From JANPLN01 sp043757265 (GTDB taxonomy: Bacteria > Bdellovibrionota > Bdellovibrionia > Bdellovibrionales > JAGQZY01): DNA of 64,000 bases. Of this stretch, positions 7,963 to 17,272 are shown piece by piece. Numbering within the stretch: position 1 is the stretch's first letter; each line of letters starts with the position of its first letter. Location of the stretch: contig JAYUQP010000084.1 in the NCBI GenBank assembly GCA_043757265.1, positions 1-64,000 on the forward strand, read 5' to 3'. The notes beneath the pieces are model-generated. The model was not told the origin of the DNA, made no database searches, and worked only from the letters and a program-made list of their open reading frames with translations. The translations under genes and the position numbers were made by a program.

Positions 7963-9122
7963 ATTTTTCGATAGACTTCCTGCAACGCCGGGATGTGTGC
8001 GCCGCCCGGAAAAAGTTTATTGTTAATAAATAAAGTGGGCGTGCCTTCGATGCCAAGACTTTTACCGAGTTCAATTTGGGCTTTGATTTCGCTGATCGTT
8101 TTTGGGTCGGCGAGACAGCTTGCCATGTTTTCAGAATTCAACGACAGTTTCTGAATCATGACTTCGACCTCTGGCTTCAACTCTGGTAATTGGCCAAATA
8201 TTTCTTGCATCGCGAAGATATACTCTTGCGCTTCATCTCCTTTTCCTTGCTGGTTGGCGCAGTAGGAAATTTTTGCAAGTTCACAACGACGGCCTACGCC
8301 ATCGCCGACGGGGGTACAGCCATCCAAGGGAAATGTTTGAAAGATAATCTGAACATCACCGTTGGCTTTTGCGAAAGTGTGTAGCTTCGGGTAAGCGAAT
8401 TTGCAATGCCCGCACAAAAAATCAGCAAATTCTACGATTTTCATTTTAGCCGAATCAGGTCCAAATTTTTGTGGTGCAACTAAGGCAATTGTTTTTTCAG
8501 GTTGGCTGGCCCATTGTTGAATTTGTAAGACTGTGATCTGGTCGAAATCTGGGTGTTTATACTTGCGTAAAAAAACCTTTCCCGAGGCCCAACCAAGGCC
8601 GACGATCAAGACTGCGCCAATAAGTAAAGGCTTTACAAGAACAGTAAAACTTTCGAATTTACCCTTAGCAGACGTTTTCCAAACACCCAAAAGCGTTACT
8701 AGAGAAAGAACGTAAGCAACGGTGCAAAACGGACAAAGGCTTTGTAAAGCCACGAGCGAAATTGAACCCATAATAAGACTCGTGGCAAACGAAAAAGCTG
8801 CAAGATACAAAGCTAGGGTTTTGTACTTATTTTGTTCTGCGGCCGAGTCACTTAAAAATATTTTGAGATAATAAAACAAGGTCAAAAAATGAGTAACGAT
8901 GGCAAAAAGCGAAAGGGGAGTACCTAAAAACTCGGAGTAGGAGCTCGCGATTGAAGAGCCGCAATTTAGAAATGAGTTAATGTTGCAAAGAGTGCTGGCT
9001 TCGCCCATCGTGTACTTAGTAAGAACATGCTGCTGGACGAGGTAAAGGTGAACGCCCACCGAAGCAAGTAAGCTTATAATCGTAAGAAGCGAGGTCTTGC
9101 TTGTGATTTTACTTGAGTCCAT
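7947..9122 (-). CDS. VKOR-DsbA fusion (periplasmic disulfide-forming system)
   Basis: This 391-residue protein fuses a vitamin-K-epoxide-reductase-like membrane domain to a DsbA-like thioredoxin domain. The VKOR part has four to five transmembrane helices, the loop cysteines C46 and C54 (CNINSFLNC) and the quinone-side C130-P-F-C133. The C-terminal domain has the active site C237-G-H-C240 and a cis-Pro loop EGTPTLFIN near the end. Such fusions oxidise secreted thiols and pass electrons to quinone, replacing separate DsbA and DsbB. Further cysteines in the thioredoxin domain (DGCTP, RRCEL, SYCAN) are typical of this subgroup. It lies apart from the reducing DipZ system at 19.8-21.5 kb. Confidence 0.92.
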   Translation of the reverse strand: MDSSKITSKTSLLTIISLLASVGVHLYLVQQHVLTKYTMGEASTLCNINSFLNCGSSIASSYSEFLGTPLSLFAIVTHFLTLFYYLKIFLSDSAAEQNKYKTLALYLAAFSFATSLIMGSISLVALQSLCPFCTVAYVLSLVTLLGVWKTSAKGKFESFTVLVKPLLIGAVLIVGLGWASGKVFLRKYKHPDFDQITVLQIQQWASQPEKTIALVAPQKFGPDSAKMKIVEFADFLCGHCKFAYPKLHTFAKANGDVQIIFQTFPLDGCTPVGDGVGRRCELAKISYCANQQGKGDEAQEYIFAMQEIFGQLPELKPEVEVMIQKLSLNSENMASCLADPKTISEIKAQIELGKSLGIEGTPTLFINNKLFPGGAHIPALQEVYRKIQSGN

Positions 9123-9215
9123 AAGAGGCCTTCCTTAATCTAAGTTAAAGATGTCTAAAGTGTTATTAATGTATACCGAGTTATTTCCTGTTGCAATCTT
9201 TGAAGTGGGGCGCCC

Positions 9216-10823
9216 TTGAAGGCAGAATTGTTGACGGACAGCTTCCAAATTCGATTGGATATCCTGCGAAAAATCAAACTTCAGGTGCAAATGTATTTGG
9301 GCAAAGAACCCAAAGGTTTGCGTCGCTACGCTCTTGCCTATAAGAAAGACATAGAACGCTCACGTTGGAAGGGCTCGACCCTTGAGACCGTGCTTGCGCG
9401 GATGCATCAATCTCGCTTTATTTTTGGCGGGGACTTCCATGCCTTTGCACAGGCCCAGCGCGTCCACTTGCGTTTTTTGCGGGAGCTTTTTCAGCGGCAT
9501 CCGGTTGTACTTGCTGTGGAGTGCATTCAAAGCCGATACCAAAAAATTTTAGACCGCTACATAGCGGGAGATATAGATGAAACTGTTTTTCTCAAGAAGG
9601 TGAACTGGCAAAAAAATTGGGGCTTTCCATGGGCGCATTACAAGCCGCTATTCGATCTTGTGCGCAAGCAGAACGGTCGATGTGTGGCGCTCAACTTGAA
9701 AACCGCATCCACATTCAAAGGACTTGCTGAGAGAGATCGTCACGCAGCGGACATCCTTACTAAGATTTTTGCAGAAGCTCAAATTAAAGAAAAAATTTAC
9801 GTCATTTATGGCGATCTCCACATTGCCCAAAAACGTTTGCCAGAACGGGTGAAAAGAAAAACAAAGAGCAAAGCGCCGATGGTGACATTGTTTTTAAATC
9901 CAGAGAAAATATACTTTCAGATTTATAAGAAGAATCTTGAAAATCAAATCAACGTCGTTCAGTTTAGGAAAGATGAATTTTGTTTGCTCGATTCTCCTCC
10001 GTGGGTCAAATGGCAAAGTTACTTGCTTTACCTAGAAGAAAATGCTGATTCATTTTTAGGCGACGCTACAGATTATTCAGAGCATTTGCAGGCGCTTTTA
10101 CAAATTCTTTTGATGGATATGGGTATAAAAGAAGAGTTCGATTTTTCAGTCTCTTCTTTTCGTGACTCTGATTTTTTAGAGATCTGGTACGAGGTTTTGT
10201 CCAAGAGGGATTACTCACTTGCCAAAAAATTTGTCGAAAATGATATGAATTTTTTCGATCCAAAAACGCGAAGAGCTTACTTAGCGAGAGGCACTGTAAA
10301 CTATGCCGCCCAACTGGTGGGACATATGTTCCATGCAAAACTTTGTGGCTTGGAGGAAAGTCTGAGGGATTTTCCTCGCGACTTTGAAAAAAGAATTTGG
10401 TTAGATGCAATTGCATTTTTTTTAAGTAAATTGATCAATCCGCATCGCAAACCACCAAGTATGAACGATTTAAAAAAGCGACTCGCAGCATTTTCGCCGA
10501 AAGATCGCGGAGAGATCGTATTGAAACTAGCGCTCGACCAAAAAATGCGCGAGCTTTTGATGAGCTACAACCACGAGTTGAGTGAGACGGTAAAAGAAGC
10601 TGGTATGAATCTGACGAAAGATGACATCGTCGTTTACAGCGGAGCCGGCCAGATATTGGGTTCCATGCTTGGTGAAAAAATTTACCGGCTCTATAAAACT
10701 GGACGTCTGTCGCGTCCCACCTTAGATCAGTGGCTTCGACACCCCATAGCGCAAGTCCATTTTCAAAAATTCTACGTTCAAGTTTTGCAGGAAATTGATA
10801 AGCTTGAGTTGGGAGAAAATTAA
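9216..10823 (+). CDS. ChaN-like (DUF399) domain protein
   Basis: The 535-residue protein has ChaN/Tiki-superfamily marks in its N-terminal half: GGDFHAFAQAQR (~71-82), VECIQSRYQ followed by YIAGDID, WGFPWAHYKPLFDLVR, and YVIYGDLHIA (~200). ChaN proteins bind haem or act as erythromycin-esterase/EreA-like hydrolases, and the conserved His/Glu residues form the active or binding site. The C-terminal ~300 residues match no family I know. No signal peptide is seen, so it may be cytoplasmic. The TTG start at 9216 is tentative, as no ATG occurs before residue 26. It overlaps the next gene by TAATG, indicating coupling with the GYF protein. Confidence 0.75.
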   Translation: MKAELLTDSFQIRLDILRKIKLQVQMYLGKEPKGLRRYALAYKKDIERSRWKGSTLETVLARMHQSRFIFGGDFHAFAQAQRVHLRFLRELFQRHPVVLAVECIQSRYQKILDRYIAGDIDETVFLKKVNWQKNWGFPWAHYKPLFDLVRKQNGRCVALNLKTASTFKGLAERDRHAADILTKIFAEAQIKEKIYVIYGDLHIAQKRLPERVKRKTKSKAPMVTLFLNPEKIYFQIYKKNLENQINVVQFRKDEFCLLDSPPWVKWQSYLLYLEENADSFLGDATDYSEHLQALLQILLMDMGIKEEFDFSVSSFRDSDFLEIWYEVLSKRDYSLAKKFVENDMNFFDPKTRRAYLARGTVNYAAQLVGHMFHAKLCGLEESLRDFPRDFEKRIWLDAIAFFLSKLINPHRKPPSMNDLKKRLAAFSPKDRGEIVLKLALDQKMRELLMSYNHELSETVKEAGMNLTKDDIVVYSGAGQILGSMLGEKIYRLYKTGRLSRPTLDQWLRHPIAQVHFQKFYVQVLQEIDKLELGEN

Positions 10824-12316
10824 TGGACTCTAAATCGCGCTGGTACTACGAAAATCACGGAAAAGCGGAAGGTCCTATTTCCACTCTCGAAATCGTTAAA
10901 AAAATTCAATTGGGAGAATTGCAGCTGATCGATTTAGTGTTTAAAGAGGGTGACGGGCAATGGATGCCGGCCGAACACTTTATAGAAATCACAGGTTCGG
11001 TCAAAACAGCGGGTACCGAGTTTAAGATTGATGCGGACTGGGTTGTTTTACGCACAATCGAAGTCGACGGTCGAAATCAGTACGATCAAATTGGTCCATT
11101 TACTATTGAGCAAGTGCTTCAGTTGATAGATAAAGGCAAAGTAAAGTTTACTGATTTCGTTTGGCGCGACGGATATGAAAATTGGGTGCCTTTAGGGCAC
11201 TTAGATAAATATGAAAACCCACTGGAATCTTCCGTGCGGGTAGATATGTCAATTTACGAAAAACCGCGGATTGAAGATTTATCATCCGCGCCAAAGCCCC
11301 CTAAATTTTTTAAACCTGCAAATAAAATTAAGCCTGTGCCAAGTGAAGTAAAGCCTATAGAGGCCAAAGGTGAAGACTTGGCTAGCGATAAGTGGCAAAT
11401 TGAACCACCCTCAAAGTCAAAGCCCGCGCCGGTTTTAGCCGCTAAGGAGTCGCCTTCGCCGCGCCCAACCGAGCGGGCTGAGGAGGCGAAGGGCGCGCAA
11501 CCAGCCTCGGTAAAATCCATGCAGTCCCCAGCACCGTCGGGCCCGCAAGAGAACGCGCCAATCGACCCGCGCCGTCGGCGTAAAGATGATGCCGATACCT
11601 TAGAAAAAAATGAGTCCGACTCGAGCAGTCCGAAAAAAAAAGAACAGCTGGCGGTGGCCAAGCAGCGCTGGTCTGCAGTTGCATCGGCCGTTGCTGTTTT
11701 TATTTTTCTCTGTGGCGGGACACTCACGCTGTTCTTTGGCCACAAGGCGTACCGCACGCATCAGGCTCGATCCTCCAAAATGACATTCGAGCCTGTTGCA
11801 ACTGTCACTCAAAGAAAAAGAAAAGCCTCTCCCGAAGCAGTGAAAATCGAAAAAGTCGCACCAATGGTGCAAGTCAAAACGCCGCCAGAAAAAGAATCGC
11901 CGAAAAAAATTTCTGAGTTTGCGGAAATGACAACAAAACAGAAGGCGTATTTTTTTAACTCTGAAAGAAATTTTTTGTTCTATAATTCTCAAAAAGGTGT
12001 CAGTTTAGTTTCCGAAGTGGAAAAAATCTTGAAAGCCCCCAAACGTAAGAAAAAAAATTCACAAAAAGCTCAGATCGATGTTTGGTTGACAAAAGTCCAG
12101 GGACTCTTACAATCCGTCGAGTCCGATCGAAAAAACGAGCGAATTTATCCTGAACTGTATCAACGACTTTCGGCGGCCACTCAGCAGTTGCACGAGCGCA
12201 GTCAGGACCTAAGATCACAAATGCTCAATGGGCGCGGTCCTTCAAAGGAGTGGACGCTTATTGAAGTGTCAGTCGAGTTTAAAAAGCTTTTGAAATTAGC
12301 TCAGGACCTCGACTGA
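10823..12316 (+). CDS. Membrane protein with two GYF_2 domains
   Basis: The 497-residue protein has two GYF_2-type domains: residues ~5-55 (WYYENHGKAEGPIS ... GDGQWMPAE) and ~75-132 (QIGPFTIEQV ... DGYENWVPLGHL). A long Pro/Ala/Ser/Lys-rich linker (~150-270), one transmembrane helix (~288-310, AVASAVAVFIFLCGGTLTLFF) and a charged helical C-terminus follow. GYF domains bind proline-rich peptides. In Myxococcus the gliding protein GltJ/AgmX also carries a GYF domain, so a regulatory or scaffold role is plausible, though this is inference. The start overlaps the upstream stop (TAATG). It is probably cytoplasmic at the N-terminus and periplasmic at the C-terminus. Confidence 0.8.
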   Translation: MDSKSRWYYENHGKAEGPISTLEIVKKIQLGELQLIDLVFKEGDGQWMPAEHFIEITGSVKTAGTEFKIDADWVVLRTIEVDGRNQYDQIGPFTIEQVLQLIDKGKVKFTDFVWRDGYENWVPLGHLDKYENPLESSVRVDMSIYEKPRIEDLSSAPKPPKFFKPANKIKPVPSEVKPIEAKGEDLASDKWQIEPPSKSKPAPVLAAKESPSPRPTERAEEAKGAQPASVKSMQSPAPSGPQENAPIDPRRRRKDDADTLEKNESDSSSPKKKEQLAVAKQRWSAVASAVAVFIFLCGGTLTLFFGHKAYRTHQARSSKMTFEPVATVTQRKRKASPEAVKIEKVAPMVQVKTPPEKESPKKISEFAEMTTKQKAYFFNSERNFLFYNSQKGVSLVSEVEKILKAPKRKKKNSQKAQIDVWLTKVQGLLQSVESDRKNERIYPELYQRLSAATQQLHERSQDLRSQMLNGRGPSKEWTLIEVSVEFKKLLKLAQDLD

Positions 12317-12416
12317 GAATTTCGCACCTGTAAAGTTTGTTACCGAATGATCCAAATCGATAAGAGACGTCATAGAACCTAATAAAGTTCATAGCTTAAA
12401 TAGCCGATAAAACGAT

Positions 12417-13094
12417 ATGCGAATGCCTTCATCTGTATATGCAAGCCTGTTAATGACGATTTTTGCGTGTTTTGCGCTTTGGCGTGGACAGCAAGAGTTT
12501 TCGTACGACAAAGAATTGCAAGCCAAGATCAGTCTGATTTCCAAAAAATTGATGCAGGAAAAATTAAAATCAGAGCTAGTTCTGGCGCGTCTCTACAACT
12601 TTAAACAAGAAGTTGCTTTGACAATGAGCGATCAAAAAGATTTTTCAAACAATGAAGGGTTGAGGGATTTAGCAAGTATTATTCCGCATCGTGTTCAAGA
12701 TACAAAAGATATTACGCTTGCTTCCAAGTCGCTTTTTCAAGCCGGTAAGGATGCTTTTGTGAAAGGCGAATATGACAATGCCATCGCGAAATTTCTAGGA
12801 ACAATTTCACAGTATCCAGATTCTGCCGCACAACTTGAAGCGTCCTATTACCTTGTGCGTAGTTTTTATATTACAGGAAACAAACAGGAGGCGTTGTCTT
12901 GGTCAGAAAAGATGCTAAGACTGTTTCCGGACAGTTTGTGGACGGCAAAAGCAATGATCGTTACAGCGCATATCTACACGGATCAGAATCGAAAAAATGA
13001 CGCCCTTGATGTCTATCAAACTGTCTTAAATTCATTCAAAGAACATGAAATTCAAGAGGAAGTAAAAAAACAATTGTCCGAAATGGGGCTCTAA
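12417..13094 (+). CDS. TPR-repeat protein, membrane-anchored
   Basis: The 225-residue protein has an N-terminal hydrophobic segment (~8-24, ASLLMTIFACFALW) acting as signal or anchor, a helical linker, and two to three tetratricopeptide repeats at ~110-220 (ALFQAG-like, GEYDNAIAKFLGTISQYPDS, then GNKQEALSWSEKMLRLFPDS). The layout resembles the periplasmic CpoB/YbgF type, although no Tol genes are adjacent. Its stop overlaps the next start (TAATG). It likely scaffolds an envelope complex with the FecR-like protein. Confidence 0.75.
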   Translation: MRMPSSVYASLLMTIFACFALWRGQQEFSYDKELQAKISLISKKLMQEKLKSELVLARLYNFKQEVALTMSDQKDFSNNEGLRDLASIIPHRVQDTKDITLASKSLFQAGKDAFVKGEYDNAIAKFLGTISQYPDSAAQLEASYYLVRSFYITGNKQEALSWSEKMLRLFPDSLWTAKAMIVTAHIYTDQNRKNDALDVYQTVLNSFKEHEIQEEVKKQLSEMGL

Positions 13095-13825
13095 TGCTTT
13101 TTTCTTGGTTTCTGATTTTAATTGTCAATCTAACGAACGCCAACGGGGGGACTCAATGGCCGGACCGTTGTCTCAAAAACAAAGCCCACCCATGCGTTTT
13201 GTACATTCATAAAAAAACTTTCTTTTCGGTAAACAAAAATACATTTTACACCTCCAAAGATTCATTGCTCGAATGGACTGATAAGGGCGAACTTATCTTT
13301 TACAAAGGCACCTCCTGGGCCAAATTCGTCGAAGCCTCGCTTATCGAGCTGCCGTTTGGAAACTTGCAGGCATTTACAAACTCAGAGGTCGTTTTGGAGA
13401 TTAAGGAAAACCGCGCCGTGGTCCGAGTTTTGAGTGGAAAGGTGCGCGTATCGGCTCGTGCAGACAAAGAGGCCTACGACCTCACAGAGGGCACAGAGGT
13501 TGAACTGGGTCCTGTGGATTACTCTCGTAAAGTCGCGAGTATTACCTTGCCTCGTTCGATATCAATGAGTGCCTATTTAAAATCAATTCAACTCGTGTTT
13601 CCCTTTTCTGATCTCAATTTTCAAGAGCATCTGGAAAAAGTCGGAAAGAGCATTAGGTCTGGTTTGTATCTTCAGTCAAAATGGGGTCAGACGATCGTCG
13701 AGACCAAACTATCGGACGCTCGTCGAGATACGATCAGACAAAAGTATGAGGCTGAATCTGCTGATCGCCGAGACAGCCTTCTGAGGCGAATTTTTCGCCA
13801 AAAAAATAATTTTGAAGAAGAATAA
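13094..13825 (+). CDS. Secreted FecR-like protein
   Basis: This 243-residue protein has a signal peptide (MLFSWFLILIVNLTNANG) and then a beta-rich region resembling the FecR domain: SLIELPFGNLQAFTNSEVVL, then ENRAVVRVLSGKVRV and YDLTEGTEVEL, at ~85-140. FecR-like domains without a transmembrane anti-sigma segment are common in delta-type envelope proteins. Two cysteines near the N-terminus (RCL, PCV) may pair. The C-terminal ~80 residues are charged and helical. It is coupled to the TPR gene by TAATG. Its function is not known. Confidence 0.65.
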   Translation: MLFSWFLILIVNLTNANGGTQWPDRCLKNKAHPCVLYIHKKTFFSVNKNTFYTSKDSLLEWTDKGELIFYKGTSWAKFVEASLIELPFGNLQAFTNSEVVLEIKENRAVVRVLSGKVRVSARADKEAYDLTEGTEVELGPVDYSRKVASITLPRSISMSAYLKSIQLVFPFSDLNFQEHLEKVGKSIRSGLYLQSKWGQTIVETKLSDARRDTIRQKYEAESADRRDSLLRRIFRQKNNFEEE

Positions 13826-13835
13826 GTCGTGATAG

Positions 13836-13862
13836 ACTACAAACTGTAGTGCGAGTTTTTTT
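13836..13862 (+). terminator. Weak intrinsic terminator after the FecR-like gene
   Basis: ACTACA-AAC-TGTAGT forms a 6-bp stem, followed after GCGAG by seven T. The stem is short and AT-rich, so termination may be partial. Confidence 0.35.
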
Positions 13863-13915
13863 CAACATGAAGGCGACCCGCAAAAGATGTGTCTAACATG
13901 TTCCATGGAGGGGCT

Positions 13916-15574
13916 ATGTCGGCGATTAACGGGAATGATCCCTACGATGACGTTAAAAAACTGCGTGAATATCACAAAAAACGCGAAGCCGATCTAAAAG
14001 CAAAACATGCGCAAGAGAAAGCCAAACTCAGTGAATCTTATCGCGGCAATCTGACAAAAACAGAGGCGAGTCATCAAACAGAATTGAAACGGCGTAATCA
14101 GGCTAGCCAAACTTCAATGACTAAAAAAGACATGAAGTTCTCAAGCGAGATGGACAAACTCAAGAAGATGCAGAACACGCAACTCAAGGAAAACCGCGAA
14201 TTACAGGCTCAAGAAGAGGCCAAGTATAAAAGTGAGTACAAAAAGAATTTGGATCGAAATTCAAATACTTTAAAATCGCAACTTTCCGAAAAAGAAAAAG
14301 CTTACCACAATACTTTGCTCGAAAAAGATCTTGCGAGCACCGATGCGTATGCAAAACAGAGTTCGAAGTCGCAGCAAATGTTGCTGGATCAAAAAGAACG
14401 TATGGCGCGCGATTTTAAAGGTCGTGAAAATATCTCAGCAGACAATCAAAAGACAGCTATGGACAAGGTTTCTACCGAGTACGAATCGTATCGGACGCAA
14501 AAAGAGCGTGACACAAAAAAAAGCCAGCAGAAGCAAAGCTATAAACTCGAAGAAACCGAAGACAAATACCAAAGGCAGCTGATCAATAAAGATCGAGATC
14601 ATTCTGCCATGCTCGAAGAGATGCGCGAACTGAGTCGGGATGGTCTTGAGCACGAAAAAAGAAATATGCAAAAGCAAATGGAAAAAGAACGGCAGTCCGT
14701 CGAGAGAGCCAAGGAAGATCTGGAAGTGGGTCGCCATGGAAAACAAATGGATCAATTGAAGATTGAATTGGCCGATACTAAAAAAGAGCACGAACGCGAC
14801 TTACGAAAAACAGAGCGCGCCAAAAAGCGCGAAGTAGAGAATGTAAAAATATCGTATCAAGACAATCTAGATGGCTTGCAGAAAGAAAGATCTTCACAGC
14901 TCGCTCTGCATCAAAATATGCGACGCGACCAAGCTGTCAACTCCCAAAAACAGAACGAAGAAAAACTTAAAGACTCACATGATTTTTTCAATGATCACCT
15001 TATTCAAGAGGCAGACCACCACGATGCACAGGTGGCGCGGCTGCAGCGTCAATACTCAAAGGATTCCATTCAAAAACAAGGTATGCAGGATCATCGTTTT
15101 CGAAAGATCCAAGACGATTACGTCAAAGATCGTAATACGCTCCAAAAGCAACATGACCGAAATGTCGATGGACTCAGAGGCGAGCAGCAAAAAATTCTTT
15201 ACAGCGAACGACACTCGCATGTGAAGGAACGTGATGACATGAACCAGCGCTTTTCGGCTCAAATGGACGAAATGCAAAAGAAGCATCAAACCGATCTTTA
15301 CGAGATGCAGAATCGTTATGATGGAATGCTGACTCAATTGAAAGACGATTATCAAAATCATATCACTGATATGGAACGACAAAGCCAAGCCAAAGATTTA
15401 AAAAATCAACAGGCCCAAGAGCAAGTGGTGAAGCAAAAAGAGGAGCATTTTGAATACCGCCTCAAAAAAATTGAAGAGGCTTACAACGAAAACCTGAAGC
15501 GTGTAAACGGCCGCCATGAGGAGAGTATTAAATCGCTGGCGCAAACCAAAGGTTCCAAAGGGCGCTATGCTTAA
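13916..15574 (+). CDS. Very long coiled-coil protein
   Basis: The 552-residue protein is almost wholly charged and helical (Lys, Glu, Asp, Gln, Arg), with a continuous coiled-coil pattern from about residue 15 to the end and hardly any hydrophobic stretch. The start is set by GGAGGGGCT directly before the ATG at 13916. No signal peptide is present, so it is presumably a cytoplasmic filament or scaffold. Recurrent short motifs such as KxHxxDL and MxxMQxxH suggest internal duplication. It ends 8 nt inside the next gene. The family is unknown; coiled-coil proteins give misleading similarity to myosin or SMC proteins. Confidence 0.75.
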   Translation: MSAINGNDPYDDVKKLREYHKKREADLKAKHAQEKAKLSESYRGNLTKTEASHQTELKRRNQASQTSMTKKDMKFSSEMDKLKKMQNTQLKENRELQAQEEAKYKSEYKKNLDRNSNTLKSQLSEKEKAYHNTLLEKDLASTDAYAKQSSKSQQMLLDQKERMARDFKGRENISADNQKTAMDKVSTEYESYRTQKERDTKKSQQKQSYKLEETEDKYQRQLINKDRDHSAMLEEMRELSRDGLEHEKRNMQKQMEKERQSVERAKEDLEVGRHGKQMDQLKIELADTKKEHERDLRKTERAKKREVENVKISYQDNLDGLQKERSSQLALHQNMRRDQAVNSQKQNEEKLKDSHDFFNDHLIQEADHHDAQVARLQRQYSKDSIQKQGMQDHRFRKIQDDYVKDRNTLQKQHDRNVDGLRGEQQKILYSERHSHVKERDDMNQRFSAQMDEMQKKHQTDLYEMQNRYDGMLTQLKDDYQNHITDMERQSQAKDLKNQQAQEQVVKQKEEHFEYRLKKIEEAYNENLKRVNGRHEESIKSLAQTKGSKGRYA

Positions 15575-15929
15575 GGGTCGTAGCCTTGTTTTTTTTCTTA
15601 TCTTCTGTGTTTCTTTAAGCGCGCCGGGTTCTTTGATGGAGATCGAAAAACACTGCCTGCAGATGTACCAAAAACGCATGCCAAAAGATAAAATGAAACA
15701 GCTCTGTTTTTGCGTGACCAGCAATATCTTCGAAAGATTCTCGCGGAATCAAATTGAAGACTTAACTCAAATCTACAAGCGCAAACGCGGTCGCTACGAA
15801 GCTTCAAAATCGGATCATGCGCGGGCGCTTGTGGAATTTGATTACTTTGCCCACAGCAACTGTCAAAAAGATAATTTGTGGCGCTTTCCAAAAGACGACA
15901 TCGGAAAACCCGACGCCATCACTGATTAA
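15567..15929 (+). CDS. Small secreted cysteine-containing protein
   Basis: The product has about 120 residues from the ATG at 15567, which overlaps the upstream stop codon (ATGCTTAA). It has a signal peptide (MLKGRSLVFFLIFCVSLSA) and a mature part with cysteines in KHCLQM, QLCFCVTSN and SNCQK that could form two disulfides. The C-x-C and later Cys resemble small DUF-type helical proteins of this lineage. The overlap suggests co-expression with the coiled-coil protein. The function is unknown. An in-frame extension to 15516 lacks a ribosome binding site. Confidence 0.6.
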   Translation: MLKGRSLVFFLIFCVSLSAPGSLMEIEKHCLQMYQKRMPKDKMKQLCFCVTSNIFERFSRNQIEDLTQIYKRKRGRYEASKSDHARALVEFDYFAHSNCQKDNLWRFPKDDIGKPDAITD

Positions 15930-15939
15930 ACATTACCGA

Positions 15940-16575
15940 TTAAAGCCTAATTTCAATGGGCGCTCCGGTTGCTTGAATAATATTTTCCACTGTTACATCA
16001 GGGGCTTTTTCAATCAGCACAAATTTTTTGTCTCTGATTTCGAATACGCCATAATCTGAGACGATAAGGTCGATGCAGTCGATGCCGGTGATGGGCAGCG
16101 TGCACTTTTGCAAAAGCTTTTTGTCCCCTGAGCGATCAATGTGCTGCATAGCCACAACCACACGACGTGCGCCTGCCACAAGATCCATAGCTCCGCCCAT
16201 GCCCTTCACCATTTTTCCGGGCACCATCCAATTTGCAATGGATCGCTCAACATCCACTTGCATGGCACCAAGTACGGTCAAATCAACATGGCCGCCACGG
16301 ATCATTTCAAAACTCTCAGCAGACGAAAAAAAACTCGCGCCCGGTACCGCAGTGACCGTTTGTTTTCCAGCGTTGATAAGATCGGGATCGATGTCTTTTT
16401 CAAGGGGGAACGGACCCATTCCCAAAAGGCCGTTTTCACTTTGTAACATAACACTTATTCCCAGCGGGATATAGTTAGCGACGAGTGTCGGAATACCTAT
16501 ACCAAGATTAACAACGAAACCGTCTTTAATTTCTTTAGCGATTCTCTGTGCGATTTGTTCCCGTGTAAATGGCAT
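15940..16575 (-). CDS. scoB: 3-oxoacid CoA-transferase subunit B
   Basis: The 211-residue beta subunit of succinyl-CoA:3-ketoacid (acetoacetate) CoA-transferase carries the catalytic glutamate in SENGLLGMGP (about residue 47) and the family stretches VNLGIGIPTLVANY and GGAMDLVAGARRV. With ScoA it moves CoA from succinyl-CoA to acetoacetate, forming acetoacetyl-CoA. It is the last gene of a three-gene operon, one base after scoA. An atoA-type acetyl-CoA donor cannot be excluded. The product is cytoplasmic. Confidence 0.93.
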   Translation of the reverse strand: MPFTREQIAQRIAKEIKDGFVVNLGIGIPTLVANYIPLGISVMLQSENGLLGMGPFPLEKDIDPDLINAGKQTVTAVPGASFFSSAESFEMIRGGHVDLTVLGAMQVDVERSIANWMVPGKMVKGMGGAMDLVAGARRVVVAMQHIDRSGDKKLLQKCTLPITGIDCIDLIVSDYGVFEIRDKKFVLIEKAPDVTVENIIQATGAPIEIRL

Positions 16576-16576
16576 G

Positions 16577-17272
16577 TTACTGTCTCACTGTTCGTTGTTC
16601 GATGCGTTTTTCGTAGTCTTTTCCGAGCACCACCATTTGCACATAAATCCCCGGAGTGTGCACATGATCGGGGTCGATATCGCCGTAGTCGACGATTTCT
16701 TCCACCTCCACGATCGTAATTTTACCGGCTGCTGCCATCATCGGATTAAAATTTCGCGCAGTTTTACGAAACACAAGATTGCCAAAGGGATCGGCTTTCC
16801 AGGCTTTAACGAGGGCATAGTCGCCCTGAATGGCCCGCTCTAGAACATACTTTCGACCTTCAAATTCGCGCACATCTTTTCCATCGGCGACCACAGTGCC
16901 AACACCAGTTGGCGTGTAAAATGCCGGGATGCCGGCACCGCCCGCCCGAAGCCGCTCAGCTAGCGTCCCCTGGGGATTCAATTCGACTTCAAGCTCGCCG
17001 CTTAAAAACTGTCGTTCGAATTCTTTGTTTTCTCCAACGTAGCTAGAAATCATTTTTTTGATCTGGCGAGACTCCAAAAGTTGACCAAGGCCGAACCCAT
17101 CGACGCCAGCGTTGTTTGAAACACATGTAAGGTTTTTAGCGCCCGTGCGTTTGAGTGCTGCAATCAGATTCTCTGGAATTCCACAGAGGCCAAAACCACC
17201 AACCAAAAAAGTCATTTGGTCTTTTACATTTTTCAATGCGGTATCGCAGTCGGATACAACCTTGTCGATCAT
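16577..17272 (-). CDS. scoA: 3-oxoacid CoA-transferase subunit A
   Basis: The 231-residue alpha subunit carries the signature GGFGLCGIPENLI near the N-terminus and NPQGTLAERLRAGGAGIPAF in the middle, the classic CoA-transferase family I marks. The start at 17272 is chosen because its ATG overlaps the thiolase stop codon (ATGA), giving translational coupling; a longer frame has no support. It works with ScoB and the adjacent thiolase to convert acetoacetate to acetyl-CoA. Confidence 0.93.
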   Translation of the reverse strand: MIDKVVSDCDTALKNVKDQMTFLVGGFGLCGIPENLIAALKRTGAKNLTCVSNNAGVDGFGLGQLLESRQIKKMISSYVGENKEFERQFLSGELEVELNPQGTLAERLRAGGAGIPAFYTPTGVGTVVADGKDVREFEGRKYVLERAIQGDYALVKAWKADPFGNLVFRKTARNFNPMMAAAGKITIVEVEEIVDYGDIDPDHVHTPGIYVQMVVLGKDYEKRIEQRTVRQ

